From Pseudomonadota bacterium (GTDB taxonomy: Bacteria > Pseudomonadota > Alphaproteobacteria > Reyranellales > Reyranellaceae), in the NCBI GenBank assembly GCA_018240695.1, contig JAFEFH010000012.1, positions 1-42,204 of the forward strand: a stretch of 42,204 nucleotides of DNA. Reading direction: 5' to 3'. Below, one piece after another: positions 8,942-20,030 of the stretch; positions within the stretch are counted from its first letter, which is position 1; the number at the start of each line of letters is the position of its first letter. The notes under the pieces are model-generated. The model was given only the letters and a program-made list of their open reading frames with translations. It was not told where the DNA came from and did no database searches. The translations under genes were made by a program, and so were the position numbers.

Positions 8942-9948
8942 CGCCGCAACAAACAACAATCGCCGTAGGAATAGAAGCGGTATCGCTCCCGCACGGCGTG
9001 GGCGTAGGCGGCCTGCATGCGCTCCAGCCCGGCGAAAGCCGAGACCAGCATGAACAAGGTCGACTTCGGCAGATGGAAGTTGGTGAGCAGCAGGTCGACG
9101 GCGCGGAACCGGAAGCCCGGCGTGATGAAGATGTCGGTTTCGCCGGTCCAGGCGCGGACTGGTCCATTTCGCGCGACGCTCTCCAGCAGGCGCAGCGCCG
9201 TCGTGCCGATGGAAACCACGCGCTTGGCGGCGTTGATCGCGTCGGCCGTGGCCTGCGGGACCTCGCCCCATTCGGCGTGCATCGTGTGCTGGTCGGTGTC
9301 GTCGACCCTCACCGGCTGGAAGGTGCCGGCGCCGACATGCAGGGTGACCCCGGCGGTGGCGATGCCGGCATCGGCGAGGCGCTGCATCAGCTCGGGCGTG
9401 AAATGCAGGCCGGCGGTCGGCGCCGCCACCGAGCCGTCGCGCCTGGCGAACAGGGTCTGGTAGTCGGCGCGGTCGCGCGCATCGGCCGTGCCGCCGCGAA
9501 TGTAGGGCGGCAGCGGCACCGCGCCGGCGCGCTCGATCGCGGCCAGGAAGTCGGCGCCCTCTTTATCAAACGCCAGTACGATCGAGCCGTCCTCGTGCTT
9601 CTCGGCGAGCGTGGCCGACAGACCGGGAAAGGCGACGATGTCGCCCGGCCGCATCTTCTTGGTCGGCCGCGCGAAGCAGAGCCAGTGGGCGGCGCCGAGA
9701 TCGCGGATCAGCAGCACTTCGGCCTTGCCGCCGCTGCTGCGCGTGCCGATCAGGCGGGCGGGGATCACCTTGGTGTCGTTGAAGACCAGCAGGTCGCCGG
9801 GCGCCAGCAGGTCGGGCAGCTCGCGCACGATGCGGTCGCGGAGGCCGTCGCCGGTGACGTCGAGCAGCCGCGCGCTGTCGCGCGGCGAGACCGGCCGCTG
9901 GGCGATCAGCGCTTCGGGCAGCTCGAAGTCGAAGAGGTCGACCCGCAT
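8938..9948 (-). CDS. queA: tRNA preQ1(34) S-adenosylmethionine ribosyltransferase-isomerase
   Basis: QueA moves the ribosyl part of S-adenosylmethionine onto preQ1 in tRNA, giving epoxyqueuosine. The 336-residue length is normal. Family blocks visible are the N-terminus [31 protein letters not shown] (about 53-66), [14 protein letters not shown] (about 176-189), [12 protein letters not shown] and [14 protein letters not shown] near the C-terminus. It is the first gene of queA-tgt-pncA and starts 6 bases after the preceding hydrolase gene, so the metallo-beta-lactamase-fold gene may belong to the same transcript. Confidence 0.97.
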   Translation of the reverse strand: MRVDLFDFELPEALIAQRPVSPRDSARLLDVTGDGLRDRIVRELPDLLAPGDLLVFNDTKVIPARLIGTRSSGGKAEVLLIRDLGAAHWLCFARPTKKMRPGDIVAFPGLSATLAEKHEDGSIVLAFDKEGADFLAAIERAGAVPLPPYIRGGTADARDRADYQTLFARRDGSVAAPTAGLHFTPELMQRLADAGIATAGVTLHVGAGTFQPVRVDDTDQHTMHAEWGEVPQATADAINAAKRVVSIGTTALRLLESVARNGPVRAWTGETDIFITPGFRFRAVDLLLTNFHLPKSTLFMLVSAFAGLERMQAAYAHAVRERYRFYSYGDCCLLRR

Positions 9949-9954
9949 CGCGCC

Positions 9955-11082
9955 CTAGGTCGGGCCGATGTCCATGACCTCGGCGTCGCTGTCGTCGCGC
10001 GGCGGCTGGAGGTGCGGATCGAGATGGGCGACGAAGCGATGGACGCCGTCGACCACCACGCGCTTCACCCGCGCGCGGCTCTCCAGGCAATGCAGGTGCG
10101 CCAGCGTCTCGCCGAAGGCGAAGACGATCTGGTTGTTGTCGAGGTGGCGCGGGAACAGCACCGGCACCATGTCCCAGCCGGTCGCGCCCTTGGCGGCGGT
10201 GCGCGCGATGGCGTGCGTCATCTCGTTGAGACGTGCGTCATGGTGGGCGACGAGCTGGTCGAGGCGGGTGTGCATACCCACGAACGGGAAGCCGTGGCTC
10301 GGCAGCACCAGCGCGTCGGCCGGCAGGCGGCGGAAGCGCGAGAAGCCGTCGAGGAACCAGGTCAGCGCGTCGGCGAACGGCTCGTTGGGCCACACGCCGA
10401 CATTGGTGCTGATCTTGGGCAGCACCTGGTCGCCGGCGATCAGCACGTTGAGCTCGGGGCACCACAGCGAGGCGTGCTCGGGCGCGTGGCCGCGGCCGAC
10501 GATGACGTCCCAGCGATGGCCGCCCAAGGTGATCGGATGGGCGTGGATCAGGCGCTGGAAGGAACCCGGCAGCGGCGCCACGCCCTTGGCGTAGCCGCCC
10601 TTGTGGCGGTGGAAGAGCGCGATCTTGTCGGCCGGCACGCCGTTGCGTGCGAGATGGGCGGCGCGCAGGCTCTCGTTCTCGATCACGTCGTTGCGCGCGG
10701 CGACGGCGCTCATGTACTCGCCGAGCGTCATGTAGAGCGGCGCGTTCCAGCGCTCGCACAGCCAGCCGGCGAGGCCGACATGGTCGGGATGGAGATGGGT
10801 GGCGACGACGCGCGTGACCGGCTTGCCGGCGAGCTTGTCGGCGAAGATCTTCTCCCACAGCGCGCGCGTGTCGTCGGTGTTGATGCCGGTGTCGACGATG
10901 GTCCAGCCGCCGGTCTCCTCGATCAGCCACAGGTTGATGTGGTTGAGCTGGAACGGCAGCGGCATGCGCAGCCAGTAGATGCCGGGCGAGACGTTCTTGA
11001 TGTCGCCGGGTTCCGGCACGTCGCCGCAGGGGAAACGCAGTTGCGCCAGCAGGCGCTGCGAGAGGTCTGGAGAGTCGGGCAT
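9955..11082 (-). CDS. MBL fold metallo-hydrolase
   Basis: The 375-residue protein has a complete metallo-beta-lactamase dinuclear metal site. THLHPDHVG (about 95-103) is the HxHxDH motif. Further ligands are the His in GRGHAPEHASLW and the Asp in VLIAGDQVLP, with VLPSHGFPFVG as the last His region. The C-terminal 90 residues look like the winged-helix extension found in LACTB2/glyoxalase-II-like members (ARVKRVVVDGVHRFVA). The substrate is not identifiable; thioester or phosphodiester hydrolysis is typical of the family. It lies between purD and queA on one strand, only 6 bases before queA. Confidence 0.88.
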   Translation of the reverse strand: MPDSPDLSQRLLAQLRFPCGDVPEPGDIKNVSPGIYWLRMPLPFQLNHINLWLIEETGGWTIVDTGINTDDTRALWEKIFADKLAGKPVTRVVATHLHPDHVGLAGWLCERWNAPLYMTLGEYMSAVAARNDVIENESLRAAHLARNGVPADKIALFHRHKGGYAKGVAPLPGSFQRLIHAHPITLGGHRWDVIVGRGHAPEHASLWCPELNVLIAGDQVLPKISTNVGVWPNEPFADALTWFLDGFSRFRRLPADALVLPSHGFPFVGMHTRLDQLVAHHDARLNEMTHAIARTAAKGATGWDMVPVLFPRHLDNNQIVFAFGETLAHLHCLESRARVKRVVVDGVHRFVAHLDPHLQPPRDDSDAEVMDIGPT

Positions 11083-11115
11083 GGCGGTATCTCTAGGGGC
11101 TGGTGCGGCCGCCTG

Positions 11116-12393
<1,278 letters not shown>

Positions 12394-12450
12394 GGCGATG
12401 CTTTGACCATAGTTTCCGCAGGGTCCACAAGCGGCTAGGGTGACGCCCCA

Positions 12451-13914
12451 ATGGATAACCTCGAACCCTCCGCGGGACCCGGAAATGTCCCGGAATTCTC
12501 GGTTTCCGAGCTCTCCTTCGCCCTGAAGCGCGAGATCGAGACGGCATTCCCGCGCGTGCGCGTGCGCGGCGAGGTCAGCCAGCCGTCGTTCCCGCGCTCG
12601 GGCCACTGCTACTTCCGCCTGAAGGACGAGAACGCCGTGATCGACGGCGTCTGCTGGAAGGGCACGATCCCGCGGCTCGGCATCAAGATCGAGGAGGGGC
12701 TGGAGGTCATCGCGACCGGCAAGCTCACGACCTATGCCGGCTCCTCGCGCTACCAGATCATCGTCGACCGGCTCGAGCTCGCGGGCGAAGGCGCGCTGCT
12801 GAAGCTGCTGGAGGACCGGCGCAAGAAGCTCGCGGCCGAGGGCCTGTTCGACCAGGACCGCAAGCGCGAGCTGCCGTTCCTGCCCGAGGTGATCGGCGTC
12901 GTGACCTCGCCGTCGGGCGCGGTGATCCGCGACATCCTGCATCGCCTGTCCGACCGCTTCCCGCGCCGCGTGCTGGTGTGGCCGGTCGCCGTGCAGGGCG
13001 AGAAGGCGGCGGGCGAGGTGGCGGCCGCGATCAACGGCTTCAACCGCCTGCCCGAGGACGGCCCGGTGCCGCGGCCCGACGTGCTGATCGTGGCGCGTGG
13101 CGGCGGCAGCCTCGAGGATCTGTGGGCCTTCAACGAGGAGGTCGTGGTGCGCGCCGCGGCGGCGTCGACGATCCCGCTGATCTCCGCCGTCGGCCACGAG
13201 ACCGACACGACCCTGATCGACTTCGCCTCCGACCGCCGCGCGCCGACGCCGACCGCCGCCGCCGAGATGGCGGTGCCGGTGCGTGCCGACCTGCTGGCCG
13301 AGGTGCTGGACTACGGCAAGCGCACCGTCGCCTGCATGAACCGGAACCTGCGCGAGGCGAGCACCGAGCTGGCGGGCCTGGCGCGCGGCCTCGGCGATCC
13401 GCACCGGCTGATCGAGGAGCGCCAGCAGCGGCTCGACGTGGCGGGCGAGCGCCTGCTGCTGGGGCCGCGCCGCGTGATCGAGGTGAAGCAGCAGCTGATC
13501 GCCGGTGAGGCGCGCGCGTTGAAGGCCGCGGGCGAGCGCTTCAAGAGCGAGATGCGCCAGAAGATCGAGCACACGGGCGACCGGCTGAAACAGCACGGCG
13601 AGCGCTTGAAGCGCCACAGCACCGATCTGTTCGGGCGCGCTGCCGACCGGGTCGATCAGCTCGGCAAGCTGCTCGAGAGCTATTCGTTCCATTCCGTGTT
13701 GAACCGCGGCTTCGCGCTGGTGCGCGACCAGGACGGCCAGCCCGTCCTCGCCGCCGCCGGGACGCGTTCGGGCGACACGCTCAGCATCGAGTTCGCCGAC
13801 GGTCGCATCGGCGCGAAGGTGACCGAAGCCACGACTGCCACGCCGCGCCCCGCGCCAGCCGCACCCCCGCGCCGCCGCGACGGCGGCGGCGGCAACCAGG
13901 GCTCGCTGCTCTAG
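12451..13914 (+). CDS. xseA: exodeoxyribonuclease VII large subunit
   Basis: XseA with XseB degrades single-stranded DNA into short oligonucleotides. The 487-residue protein has the N-terminal OB-fold ([33 protein letters not shown]). The catalytic core follows ([54 protein letters not shown]). A long coiled coil from about 290 to 420 comes next, then [11 protein letters not shown] and a basic, Gly-rich tail. The small subunit gene xseB is not in the window. The region is divergent from purD and followed after 27 bases by the RraA-family gene. Confidence 0.97.
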   Translation: MDNLEPSAGPGNVPEFSVSELSFALKREIETAFPRVRVRGEVSQPSFPRSGHCYFRLKDENAVIDGVCWKGTIPRLGIKIEEGLEVIATGKLTTYAGSSRYQIIVDRLELAGEGALLKLLEDRRKKLAAEGLFDQDRKRELPFLPEVIGVVTSPSGAVIRDILHRLSDRFPRRVLVWPVAVQGEKAAGEVAAAINGFNRLPEDGPVPRPDVLIVARGGGSLEDLWAFNEEVVVRAAAASTIPLISAVGHETDTTLIDFASDRRAPTPTAAAEMAVPVRADLLAEVLDYGKRTVACMNRNLREASTELAGLARGLGDPHRLIEERQQRLDVAGERLLLGPRRVIEVKQQLIAGEARALKAAGERFKSEMRQKIEHTGDRLKQHGERLKRHSTDLFGRAADRVDQLGKLLESYSFHSVLNRGFALVRDQDGQPVLAAAGTRSGDTLSIEFADGRIGAKVTEATTATPRPAPAAPPRRRDGGGGNQGSLL

Positions 13915-13941
13915 CGAACGACTTCTCAGGAGGAAACGCAG

Positions 13942-14679
13942 ATGACCACCGCGCCGCTGTCGGCCGAGACCGTTAAGAATTTCCTGTATGCCAGCACCGC
14001 CACCGTCTCGATGCAGATGATGAAGCGGGGCTTTCGCAACTGCGCGATCGGCGGCGTGAAGCCGCTCAACCCGAAGGCGGCGCGCATGGTCGGACCGGCC
14101 TACACGTTGCGCTATATCCCGGCGCGCGAGGATCTCGACAAGCCGCCGACGCCCGCCGATCCGCCGTCGGCGCAGCGCGCCGCGATCGAGGAGACGCCCG
14201 CCGGCCACATCCTGGTGATCGGCACCGAGGGCAATACGCGCTCGGGCACCCTGGGCGACATCCTGGCGCTGCGTCTCAAGGTGCGCGGCGTGGCGGGCGT
14301 GCTGAGCGACGGCGCGATGCGCGACTCGCCGGTGATCGGCAAATTCGACTGGCCGGTCTATTGCACTGCCTCGGCTGCACCGCCCAGCATGGCCAACCTG
14401 CATCCGGTCGAAGTCCAGACGCCGGTCGGCATCTGCGACGTACCGGTCTATCCCGGCGACGTGATCGTGGCCGACGAGGACGGCGCCATCTGCGTGCCGC
14501 GCCATCTGGCCGATGAGGTGGCGCGGGACTCCTTCGAGCAGGAACGGCTGGAGAAGTTCGTCGCCATCCGCATCGGTCAGGGCCGCGAGATCCCGGGCGT
14601 CTATCCGCCCAACGACCAGACCAAGGCCGACTATGCGGCGTGGATCAAGGCGGGCGAACCCGCGACCTGGCCGAAGTAA
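13942..14679 (+). CDS. RraA family protein (HMG/CHA aldolase-like fold)
   Basis: The 245-residue protein belongs to the RraA/demethylmenaquinone methyltransferase-like fold. Members act as RNase E inhibitors or, more often, as 4-hydroxy-4-methyl-2-oxoglutarate/oxaloacetate-type aldolases or decarboxylases. Visible blocks are the [20 protein letters not shown] region with [21 protein letters not shown] (the metal and pyruvate-binding Arg-Asp pair), [18 protein letters not shown] and [20 protein letters not shown] good Shine-Dalgarno (AGGAGGAAA) precedes the ATG. It is followed after 9 bases by an FAH-family gene, which favours a catabolic enzyme over an RNase E regulator. Confidence 0.87.
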   Translation: MTTAPLSAETVKNFLYASTATVSMQMMKRGFRNCAIGGVKPLNPKAARMVGPAYTLRYIPAREDLDKPPTPADPPSAQRAAIEETPAGHILVIGTEGNTRSGTLGDILALRLKVRGVAGVLSDGAMRDSPVIGKFDWPVYCTASAAPPSMANLHPVEVQTPVGICDVPVYPGDVIVADEDGAICVPRHLADEVARDSFEQERLEKFVAIRIGQGREIPGVYPPNDQTKADYAAWIKAGEPATWPK

Positions 14680-14688
14680 GAGGCGGCG

Positions 14689-15543
14689 ATGCGTTTCGCG
14701 ACGGTAGAACACAAGGGCAAGACGTTCGTCGGCCTGGTCGACAAGGCCGGCGAGAGTGTGACCGCGCTCAAGGGCGTCGCGGAGATGAACGATCTCTTCC
14801 GCACGCCGGGCAAGGTCGACGCCTCGGGCGAGACGGTCGCGCTCTCGGCGGTCAAGCTCAAGGCGCCGATTCCGCTACCGCTGCGCAACATCATGTGCGT
14901 GGGCAAGAACTACATCGAGCATGCCAAGGAGTTCACGGCCAGCGGCTTCGACAGCAGCGCCGCCGGGGCCGCCGACGCAGTTCCGACCGCGCCGATCATC
15001 TTCACCAAGGTGCCGCAGTCGGTGATCGGGCCGGGCGAGGCGATCCTCTATCCGACCGGGGTGAGCGAGCAACTCGACTACGAGGCCGAGCTCGCGGTGA
15101 TCGTCGGCAAGGGCGGCAGGGGCATCTCCAAGGCCGCGTCGATGGACCATGTCTGGGGCTACACGATCCTGAACGACGTGACGGCGCGCGACATCCAGGG
15201 CAAGCACAAGCAGTGGTTCCTCGGCAAGTCGATGGACACGTTCGCGCCGATGGGCCCGTTCTGCGCCACCGCCGACGAGGTCGACCTGGAGACCGGCGGC
15301 ATCAAGTGCTGGGTCAACGGCGAGCTGCGCCAGGACGCCAAGTTCGCCGACCTGATCTTCGACGTGCCGACCTTGATCGAGACGATCTCCGCCGGCATCA
15401 CCCTGATGCCCGGCGACATCATCGCGACCGGCACGCCGGTCGGCGTCGGCATCGGCTTCAAGCCGCCGAAGTTCCTGAAGAAGGGCGACAAGGTCGAGAT
15501 GGAGGTGGCCGGCATCGGCCGCCTCGCCAACCATGTCGCGTAA
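14689..15543 (+). CDS. fumarylacetoacetate hydrolase family protein
   Basis: The 284-residue protein has a short N-terminal domain and an FAH catalytic domain. That domain carries [15 protein letters not shown] (about 66-80), [15 protein letters not shown] with the metal-binding Glu pair, [14 protein letters not shown] with the metal-binding Asp, and [16 protein letters not shown]. Relatives hydrolyse or decarboxylate 2-oxo-diacids, for example 2-hydroxyhepta-2,4-diene-1,7-dioate isomerase and acylpyruvases. Its own substrate cannot be read from sequence. Its stop lies inside the first codons of the following methyltransferase gene (11-base overlap), so the two are coupled. Confidence 0.92.
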   Translation: MRFATVEHKGKTFVGLVDKAGESVTALKGVAEMNDLFRTPGKVDASGETVALSAVKLKAPIPLPLRNIMCVGKNYIEHAKEFTASGFDSSAAGAADAVPTAPIIFTKVPQSVIGPGEAILYPTGVSEQLDYEAELAVIVGKGGRGISKAASMDHVWGYTILNDVTARDIQGKHKQWFLGKSMDTFAPMGPFCATADEVDLETGGIKCWVNGELRQDAKFADLIFDVPTLIETISAGITLMPGDIIATGTPVGVGIGFKPPKFLKKGDKVEMEVAGIGRLANHVA

Positions 15544-16396
15544 CGCGCCCTTGTCGCGTGAGCGCTCCGACATAGCGACCGCGCGCAAGGTCCTGGCCGA
15601 AGTGTGGCCGGGCCAGGCGCCGGAGAAGTCCGTCGAGCTGCTGAAGGCGCTGCACATCCTGACGCGCGAGGGCGGGCTGAACAGCGACTCGCGGCGCAAG
15701 CTGAAGCAGGTCCTGCATCTGGTGCAGTTGCTGCGGCCCGCGATTGACGGGCTGCTGGCCGACAAGCCCGAACCGGTCATCGCCGACCTCGGCACCGGCA
15801 AGTCGTATCTCGGCTTTCTCCTCTACGATCTGGTGATCGGGCCGGCGGGGCGCGGCAGCATCGCGGGCGTCGAAGTGCGCCGCGAGCTGGTCGAGAAGGC
15901 GCAGAAGCTCGCGGCCGAGTGCGGCTTCTCCCGCATGAGCTTCGTGGCGGGCGAGATCGCGGGCACCGTGCTGCCGGGCGGCCATGCCGACATGGTGACG
16001 GCACTGCATGCCTGCGACACGGCCACCGACGACGCCATCCGCTTCGCGCTGCGTCACGAGGCCAAGGTGATCGCGCTCATCCCCTGCTGCCAGGCCGAGG
16101 TCGCGACGTTGCTTGGCCACAGCAAGAGCGCGATCGACCAGCTCTGGCGTCACCCGATGCACAAGCGCGAGTTCGGCGCGCATGTCACCAACGTGCTGCG
16201 CGGGCTGGTGCTCGAGGCGCACGGCTACAAGGTGCGGGTGACCGAGTTCACCGGCCTGGAGCATTCGCTGAAGAACGAGCTGATCCTCGCCACGCGCCAC
16301 CAGCAGAGCAATCCGGTGGCCCGCCGCCAGCTCGACAAGCTCATCGAGCAGATCGGCGTGCGGCCGGGGCTGCTCGACGCCGTGCCGGGCTTCTAG
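15533..16396 (+). CDS. SAM-dependent methyltransferase (Methyltransferase_32/GSTCD-like)
   Basis: The 287-residue protein has a helical N-terminal part of about 75 residues, then a Rossmann methyltransferase. Motif I is IADLGTGKSYLGFLLY and the acidic loop is IAGVEVRRELVEKA. MVTALHACDTATDDAI and ALIPCCQAEV fit the family that includes GSTCD and predicted RNA methyltransferases. RNA is a guess for the substrate. The start ATG at 15533 overlaps the FAH gene. The gene ends convergently with the DUF1989 gene, both stops sharing the palindrome CTAG at 16393-16396. Confidence 0.82.
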   Translation: MSRNAPLSRERSDIATARKVLAEVWPGQAPEKSVELLKALHILTREGGLNSDSRRKLKQVLHLVQLLRPAIDGLLADKPEPVIADLGTGKSYLGFLLYDLVIGPAGRGSIAGVEVRRELVEKAQKLAAECGFSRMSFVAGEIAGTVLPGGHADMVTALHACDTATDDAIRFALRHEAKVIALIPCCQAEVATLLGHSKSAIDQLWRHPMHKREFGAHVTNVLRGLVLEAHGYKVRVTEFTGLEHSLKNELILATRHQQSNPVARRQLDKLIEQIGVRPGLLDAVPGF

Positions 16397-16980
16397 CCCT
16401 CGATCTGCACGCGAATCGGCGTCGGCTTGAAGTTGTTGCAGGGATTGTTGATCTGCGGGCAGTTGGAGATGACGGCAAGCGCATCCATCTCCGCCCGCAA
16501 CGCCACCTGACAGCCCGGCGGCGAGACGCCGGTCGCGATGGCGGCGCTGCCGTCGCCGGTCACCGGCACGCGCATGAACAAGTTGATGTTGGGAACGATG
16601 TCGCGCCGGCCGAGGCCATGCCGCGACAGGCCGGTGAGGAAGTTCTCGCGGCAGCCGGGGCAGTTCGCCACCCCGTAGAGCATCTGGTTGGACGGGCCGC
16701 TGCAACAGCCGCCGATCGTGTCGTGGCCGCCGAACTGGTCCTCGACGATGGTGAAGATCGGCCGGGCGATGTCGGAATAGAGCACGTGACCCGTGGTGAG
16801 GAAGATCGTGCCCGCCGCCTTCATCGTGTTGGGCGCGTGGTAGCGCTCCTCGGGCTGGGCGGCGTTGTAGCAGAGGAAGTCGACGGCCTGCTGGCCCTCG
16901 AGGTCGGTGATGCGCAGCACCTGGCCCGTGCGCACGAGGCCGGTCCAGGGCGCGCCGGCGGGCACGATCTCGTCGAGCAT
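16393..16980 (-). CDS. DUF1989 domain-containing protein (urea carboxylase-associated type)
   Basis: The 195-residue protein matches the DUF1989 family, often labelled urea amidolyase-associated protein. Blocks seen are GQVLRITDLEGQQAVDFLCY (about 19-38), GHVLYSDIARPIFTIVED, GGCCSGPSNQMLYG, INLFMRVPVTGDG and LAVISNCPQINNPCNNF at the C-terminus. It is rich in Cys and His, and family members are suspected metal-binding proteins. Classical partners (urea or guanidine carboxylase, allophanate hydrolase) are absent here, so a urea or guanidine role is not supported. It lies 10 bases downstream of the serine hydrolase gene on the same strand. Confidence 0.85.
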   Translation of the reverse strand: MLDEIVPAGAPWTGLVRTGQVLRITDLEGQQAVDFLCYNAAQPEERYHAPNTMKAAGTIFLTTGHVLYSDIARPIFTIVEDQFGGHDTIGGCCSGPSNQMLYGVANCPGCRENFLTGLSRHGLGRRDIVPNINLFMRVPVTGDGSAAIATGVSPPGCQVALRAEMDALAVISNCPQINNPCNNFKPTPIRVQIEG

Positions 16981-16990
16981 GTCCGTCTCC

Positions 16991-18082
16991 TCAGCCGAAA
17001 CCCGGCAGCACGACGTCGTCCAGCACCGCGCCGATCACCTGGGCCTGCTCGCGGCCGGGCAGGCGGTAATTGCCGCAGTTGATGCCGACCACGAGGTCGA
17101 GATTGGGGAACACGAGCAGCTGCTGGCCGCCCCAGCCGATGCCGCCGAACCACGGCTCCCGGCGCGGCGGCGTGCCGACCGCGCGCTGGCCGAGATACCA
17201 GTGGTATCCGTAGCGCCGTCCGTCCGGCAGCACGATCTTGGGCGTGAGCGACTGGCGCAGCCAGTCGACGGAGACGATCTGCCGGTCCTTCTCCTTGCCG
17301 CGCGCGAGGATGAGCTGCCCGATCTTCAGCAGGTCGCGTGGCAGCAGGCGCAAGCCGGAGGCGGCGATCGGCTCGCCGTCGCGGCCCGTCATCCATTCGA
17401 CCGGGCCGAAGCCCAGCGGCTCGAACAAGGCGCGCCGCGCATAGGCGAGCAGGGTGCCGCCGGTGCCGCGCGCGATCAGCCGGCCGAGCAGCGCGGTCGC
17501 GCCGCCGCAATAGGTCCACTTGGCGCCGGGCTCGCCCACGATCTTGCGCTCCAGGATGAAGCGATAGCGATCGGAGGCGTTGTCCATCTGCGTCTCGCTG
17601 TTGCGCGGATCGCTATAGGGCACCGAGCTTTCGTCCCACTCTAGGCCCATCGACATGCTGAGGACATGCTCGATCGTGATCCGGTCGCGGCCGGGCTGCG
17701 TGGCGAGGTCGGCATAGTCGGGGAACTGGGCGTAGAGGCCGGCGTCCGGCGCCGGCACCTTGCCCTCGGCGAGCGCGATGCCGTAGAGCAGCCCGACGAC
17801 GGTCTTCGACACCGAGCGCAGGTCGTGCAGCACCCTCGGTCCGAACGTGACGGTGCTCAACGGGCGGCCGCGCTTCTCGTCGGCGCCCTTGCCGTAATGC
17901 TCGAACACGAGATTCCCGCCCACGGAGACCAGCAACACATGCAGGCCGCCCAGCTTGCCGGCGGTATCGGCTGCGGCGAGACGGCGCGCGAAGTCCTCGG
18001 CCTTGGCCGGGGGCGCCGCCATCGCGTCGGCAGGAAAGAAGGCTGCGGCGGTGCCCAGCAACAGGTGTCGGCGATCGATCAT
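16991..18082 (-). CDS. serine hydrolase (class C beta-lactamase/PBP4* family), exported
   Basis: The 363-residue protein has a beta-lactamase-fold catalytic core. The SxxK motif is Ser90-V-S-Lys93 in LRSVSKTVVG. WTYCGGATALLGRL is the Tyr motif region, with Cys where Asn or Ser is usual. GINCGNYRLPG is near the C-terminus. The N-terminus DRRHLLLGTAAAFF resembles a Tat signal ending before AAPP. Such proteins act as esterases or peptidases in the periplasm, rarely as antibiotic lactamases. ATG 18082 is preferred over 18118 because it places the twin arginine normally. Confidence 0.87.
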   Translation of the reverse strand: MIDRRHLLLGTAAAFFPADAMAAPPAKAEDFARRLAAADTAGKLGGLHVLLVSVGGNLVFEHYGKGADEKRGRPLSTVTFGPRVLHDLRSVSKTVVGLLYGIALAEGKVPAPDAGLYAQFPDYADLATQPGRDRITIEHVLSMSMGLEWDESSVPYSDPRNSETQMDNASDRYRFILERKIVGEPGAKWTYCGGATALLGRLIARGTGGTLLAYARRALFEPLGFGPVEWMTGRDGEPIAASGLRLLPRDLLKIGQLILARGKEKDRQIVSVDWLRQSLTPKIVLPDGRRYGYHWYLGQRAVGTPPRREPWFGGIGWGGQQLLVFPNLDLVVGINCGNYRLPGREQAQVIGAVLDDVVLPGFG

Positions 18083-18127
18083 GGGGCGGGAGCCTACGAC
18101 CGTCCCGCCGGACTTCAACCGCTCGTT

Positions 18128-19180
18128 TCAGGTGGCGGCATTGGGCGTCACGCGGTGCTTGAGCGGCTGCCACGCGCCACGCGGGATCTGGCGCAGCGTG
18201 TCGCGGAACTGCCGCGCGCATTCGGCCCAGGTGAAGCTCTCGGCATGGGCGCGGCAGCGCTCGCGGTCGCCCTTGATGGCCTCGAGACAGGCCGTGCGTA
18301 AATCCGCGTCGACCGCGCCGACATCGGGTACGGTCACGACGTCGAGCGGGCCCGGCACGGGATAGCCCGCGACCGGCACGCCCGACGCCAGCGCCTCGAC
18401 CATTACCAGCCCGAACGTGTCGGTGCGGCTCGGGAACACGAAGCAATCGGCTTGCGAATAGCGATACGACAGTTCCTCGGTATCGACCGACCCAAAGAAG
18501 CGCGCATCCTTGTAGCGCCGCTGGAGTTCGCGCCTCTGCGGCCCGCCGCCCACCACCCACTTGGTGCCCGGCAGAGCGAGGTCGAGGAACGATTTGATGT
18601 TCTTCTCGATCGCCAGCCGCCCGGCATAGAGCCAGATCGGCCGGGCATCGCCCGGGTGATCGTCGCGCGGACGCGGATGGAAGGCCGCGATGTCGACGCC
18701 GCGCGACCACGGCACGAGGTTCCGGAAGCCGCGCGCCGCCAGCTCCTCGCGGATCGACTGTGCCACCACCAGCACGGCGGCCGACGGTGTATGGAAGCGG
18801 CGCACGAAGGCGTAGCTCCAGGAGAGCGGCAGGCGGATGCGCGCCCGCACATATTCGGGGAAGCGCGTGTGATAGGCGGTGGTGAAGGGCAGGCCGCGCC
18901 GGCGGCAGAAGGCCCGCGCGGCCCAGCCGAGCGGGCCTTCGGTGACGAGATGGATCGCGTCGGGCGCGAACAGCTTCAACATGTGATCGAGCCGTGCCGC
19001 CGGGAACAGCGACAGGCGGATCTCGGGATAGGTCGGGCACGGCAGGGTGCGGAAGCGGTCGGGACCGAAGACCTCGACGTCGTGGCCCTCGGCCTGCAGG
19101 AGCTTCACGATGGTCTCGATGGTGCGGACGACGCCGTTGATCTGCGGGCGCCAGGCATCCGACACGATGGCGATGCGCAA
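18128..19180 (-). CDS. glycosyltransferase family 4 protein (Agt-like glycolipid synthase candidate)
   Basis: The 350-residue GT-B enzyme opens with MRIAIVSDAWRPQINGVVRT and has ITEGP-like VTEGPLGWAARA. The donor-binding motif is DTFGLVMVEALASGVPVAG (Asp replacing the first Glu of the EX7E motif). The start is TTG at 19180. GGAG lies 8 bases upstream and overlaps the stop of the preceding phosphoesterase gene, and no ATG is possible in frame nearby. Similar GT4 enzymes next to PlcP-type phosphoesterases make glucosyl- or glucuronosyl-diacylglycerol in phosphate-starved alphaproteobacteria (known). The assignment here rests on that pairing. A mannosyl- or other sugar transferase is the alternative. 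Confidence 0.85.
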   Translation of the reverse strand: MRIAIVSDAWRPQINGVVRTIETIVKLLQAEGHDVEVFGPDRFRTLPCPTYPEIRLSLFPAARLDHMLKLFAPDAIHLVTEGPLGWAARAFCRRRGLPFTTAYHTRFPEYVRARIRLPLSWSYAFVRRFHTPSAAVLVVAQSIREELAARGFRNLVPWSRGVDIAAFHPRPRDDHPGDARPIWLYAGRLAIEKNIKSFLDLALPGTKWVVGGGPQRRELQRRYKDARFFGSVDTEELSYRYSQADCFVFPSRTDTFGLVMVEALASGVPVAGYPVPGPLDVVTVPDVGAVDADLRTACLEAIKGDRERCRAHAESFTWAECARQFRDTLRQIPRGAWQPLKHRVTPNAAT

Positions 19181-19185
19181 TGCTT

Positions 19186-20001
19186 CTACTCCGCGGCCAG
19201 GCGCGCCGGCGTGAAGGGCTCGAGCGAGGCGTTGGCGCGCGCCATCTCCTCGGCCCAGTGCACGATGCGCAGATGGCCGTCGAAATCCTCGACCAGCGCG
19301 GTGCAGCTCTCGACCCAGTCGCCGTCGTTGCAGTAGAGGACGCCGTCGATCGTGCGCATCTCGGCATGATGGATATGGCCGCAGACGACGCCGTCGACGC
19401 CGCGGCGGCGCGCCTCGCTCGCCACGGCCTTCTCGTAGTCGCCGATGAACTGGACGGCGTTCTTGACCCGGTGCTTCAGGTAGGCCGACAGCGACCAGTA
19501 GGGCAGGCCGAGCTTGCGGCGGCCCCAGTTGAACCAGGTGTTGAGGCGCAGCGCGCTCGTATAGGCCCAGTCGCCCAGGATCGCGAGCCAGCGGGCGTAG
19601 CGCACGATGCCGTCGAACTGGTCGCCGTGGATCACCAGCAGCTTGCGGCCGTCGGGCGTCTCGTGGATGGCTTCCTGCTCGACCCGCACGTCGCCGAAGG
19701 TGAGCTGGCAGTATTGCCGCGCGGCTTCGTCGTGGTTGCCGGGAATGTAGACGACGTCCGTACCCTTGCGCGCCTTGCGCATGATCTTCTGGACGACATC
19801 GTTGTGCGCCTGCGGCCAGTACCACCAGCGCTTCAGCCGCCAGCCGTCGACGATGTCGCCGACAAGGTAGAGATGCTCGCACTCGTTGTTCCTCAGAAAG
19901 TCGAGCAGGATCTCGGCCTGGCAGCCGCGCGTGCCGAGATGGATATCGGACAGGAAGATCGCGTGATGGCGCGCGGGGCTGTGGCGTTCGATAGCGGTCA
20001 T
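19186..20001 (-). CDS. UDP-2,3-diacylglucosamine diphosphatase-family metallophosphoesterase (LpxH-like; PlcP candidate)
   Basis: The 271-residue calcineurin-like phosphoesterase shows all metal-binding blocks: FLSDIHLGT (15-23), YLVGDIVDGW (about 45-54), VYIPGNHDE (about 84-92), VIHGDQFDG and VVCGHIHHAEM. It belongs to the LpxH-related COG2908 group. That group also contains PlcP, the phospholipase C-like enzyme that strips phosphate headgroups from phospholipids under phosphate limitation. The directly following GT4 gene, the DagK-like gene across the divergent promoter and a Pho-box-like site favour PlcP. LpxH of lipid A synthesis remains possible, since the family is often mis-assigned. 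Confidence 0.85.
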   Translation of the reverse strand: MTAIERHSPARHHAIFLSDIHLGTRGCQAEILLDFLRNNECEHLYLVGDIVDGWRLKRWWYWPQAHNDVVQKIMRKARKGTDVVYIPGNHDEAARQYCQLTFGDVRVEQEAIHETPDGRKLLVIHGDQFDGIVRYARWLAILGDWAYTSALRLNTWFNWGRRKLGLPYWSLSAYLKHRVKNAVQFIGDYEKAVASEARRRGVDGVVCGHIHHAEMRTIDGVLYCNDGDWVESCTALVEDFDGHLRIVHWAEEMARANASLEPFTPARLAAE

Positions 20002-20030
20002 GTGAACGGATACTCGACCGATACAAAATC

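Noticed and set aside
16393-16980. Guanidine or urea degradation locus
   Set aside because: A DUF1989 gene alone is not enough; no carboxylase, allophanate hydrolase or guanidine riboswitch was seen nearby.
16991-18082. Class C beta-lactamase conferring resistance
   Set aside because: Only the general serine-hydrolase motifs are present; the Tyr motif is atypical (YCG) and nothing indicates lactam specificity.
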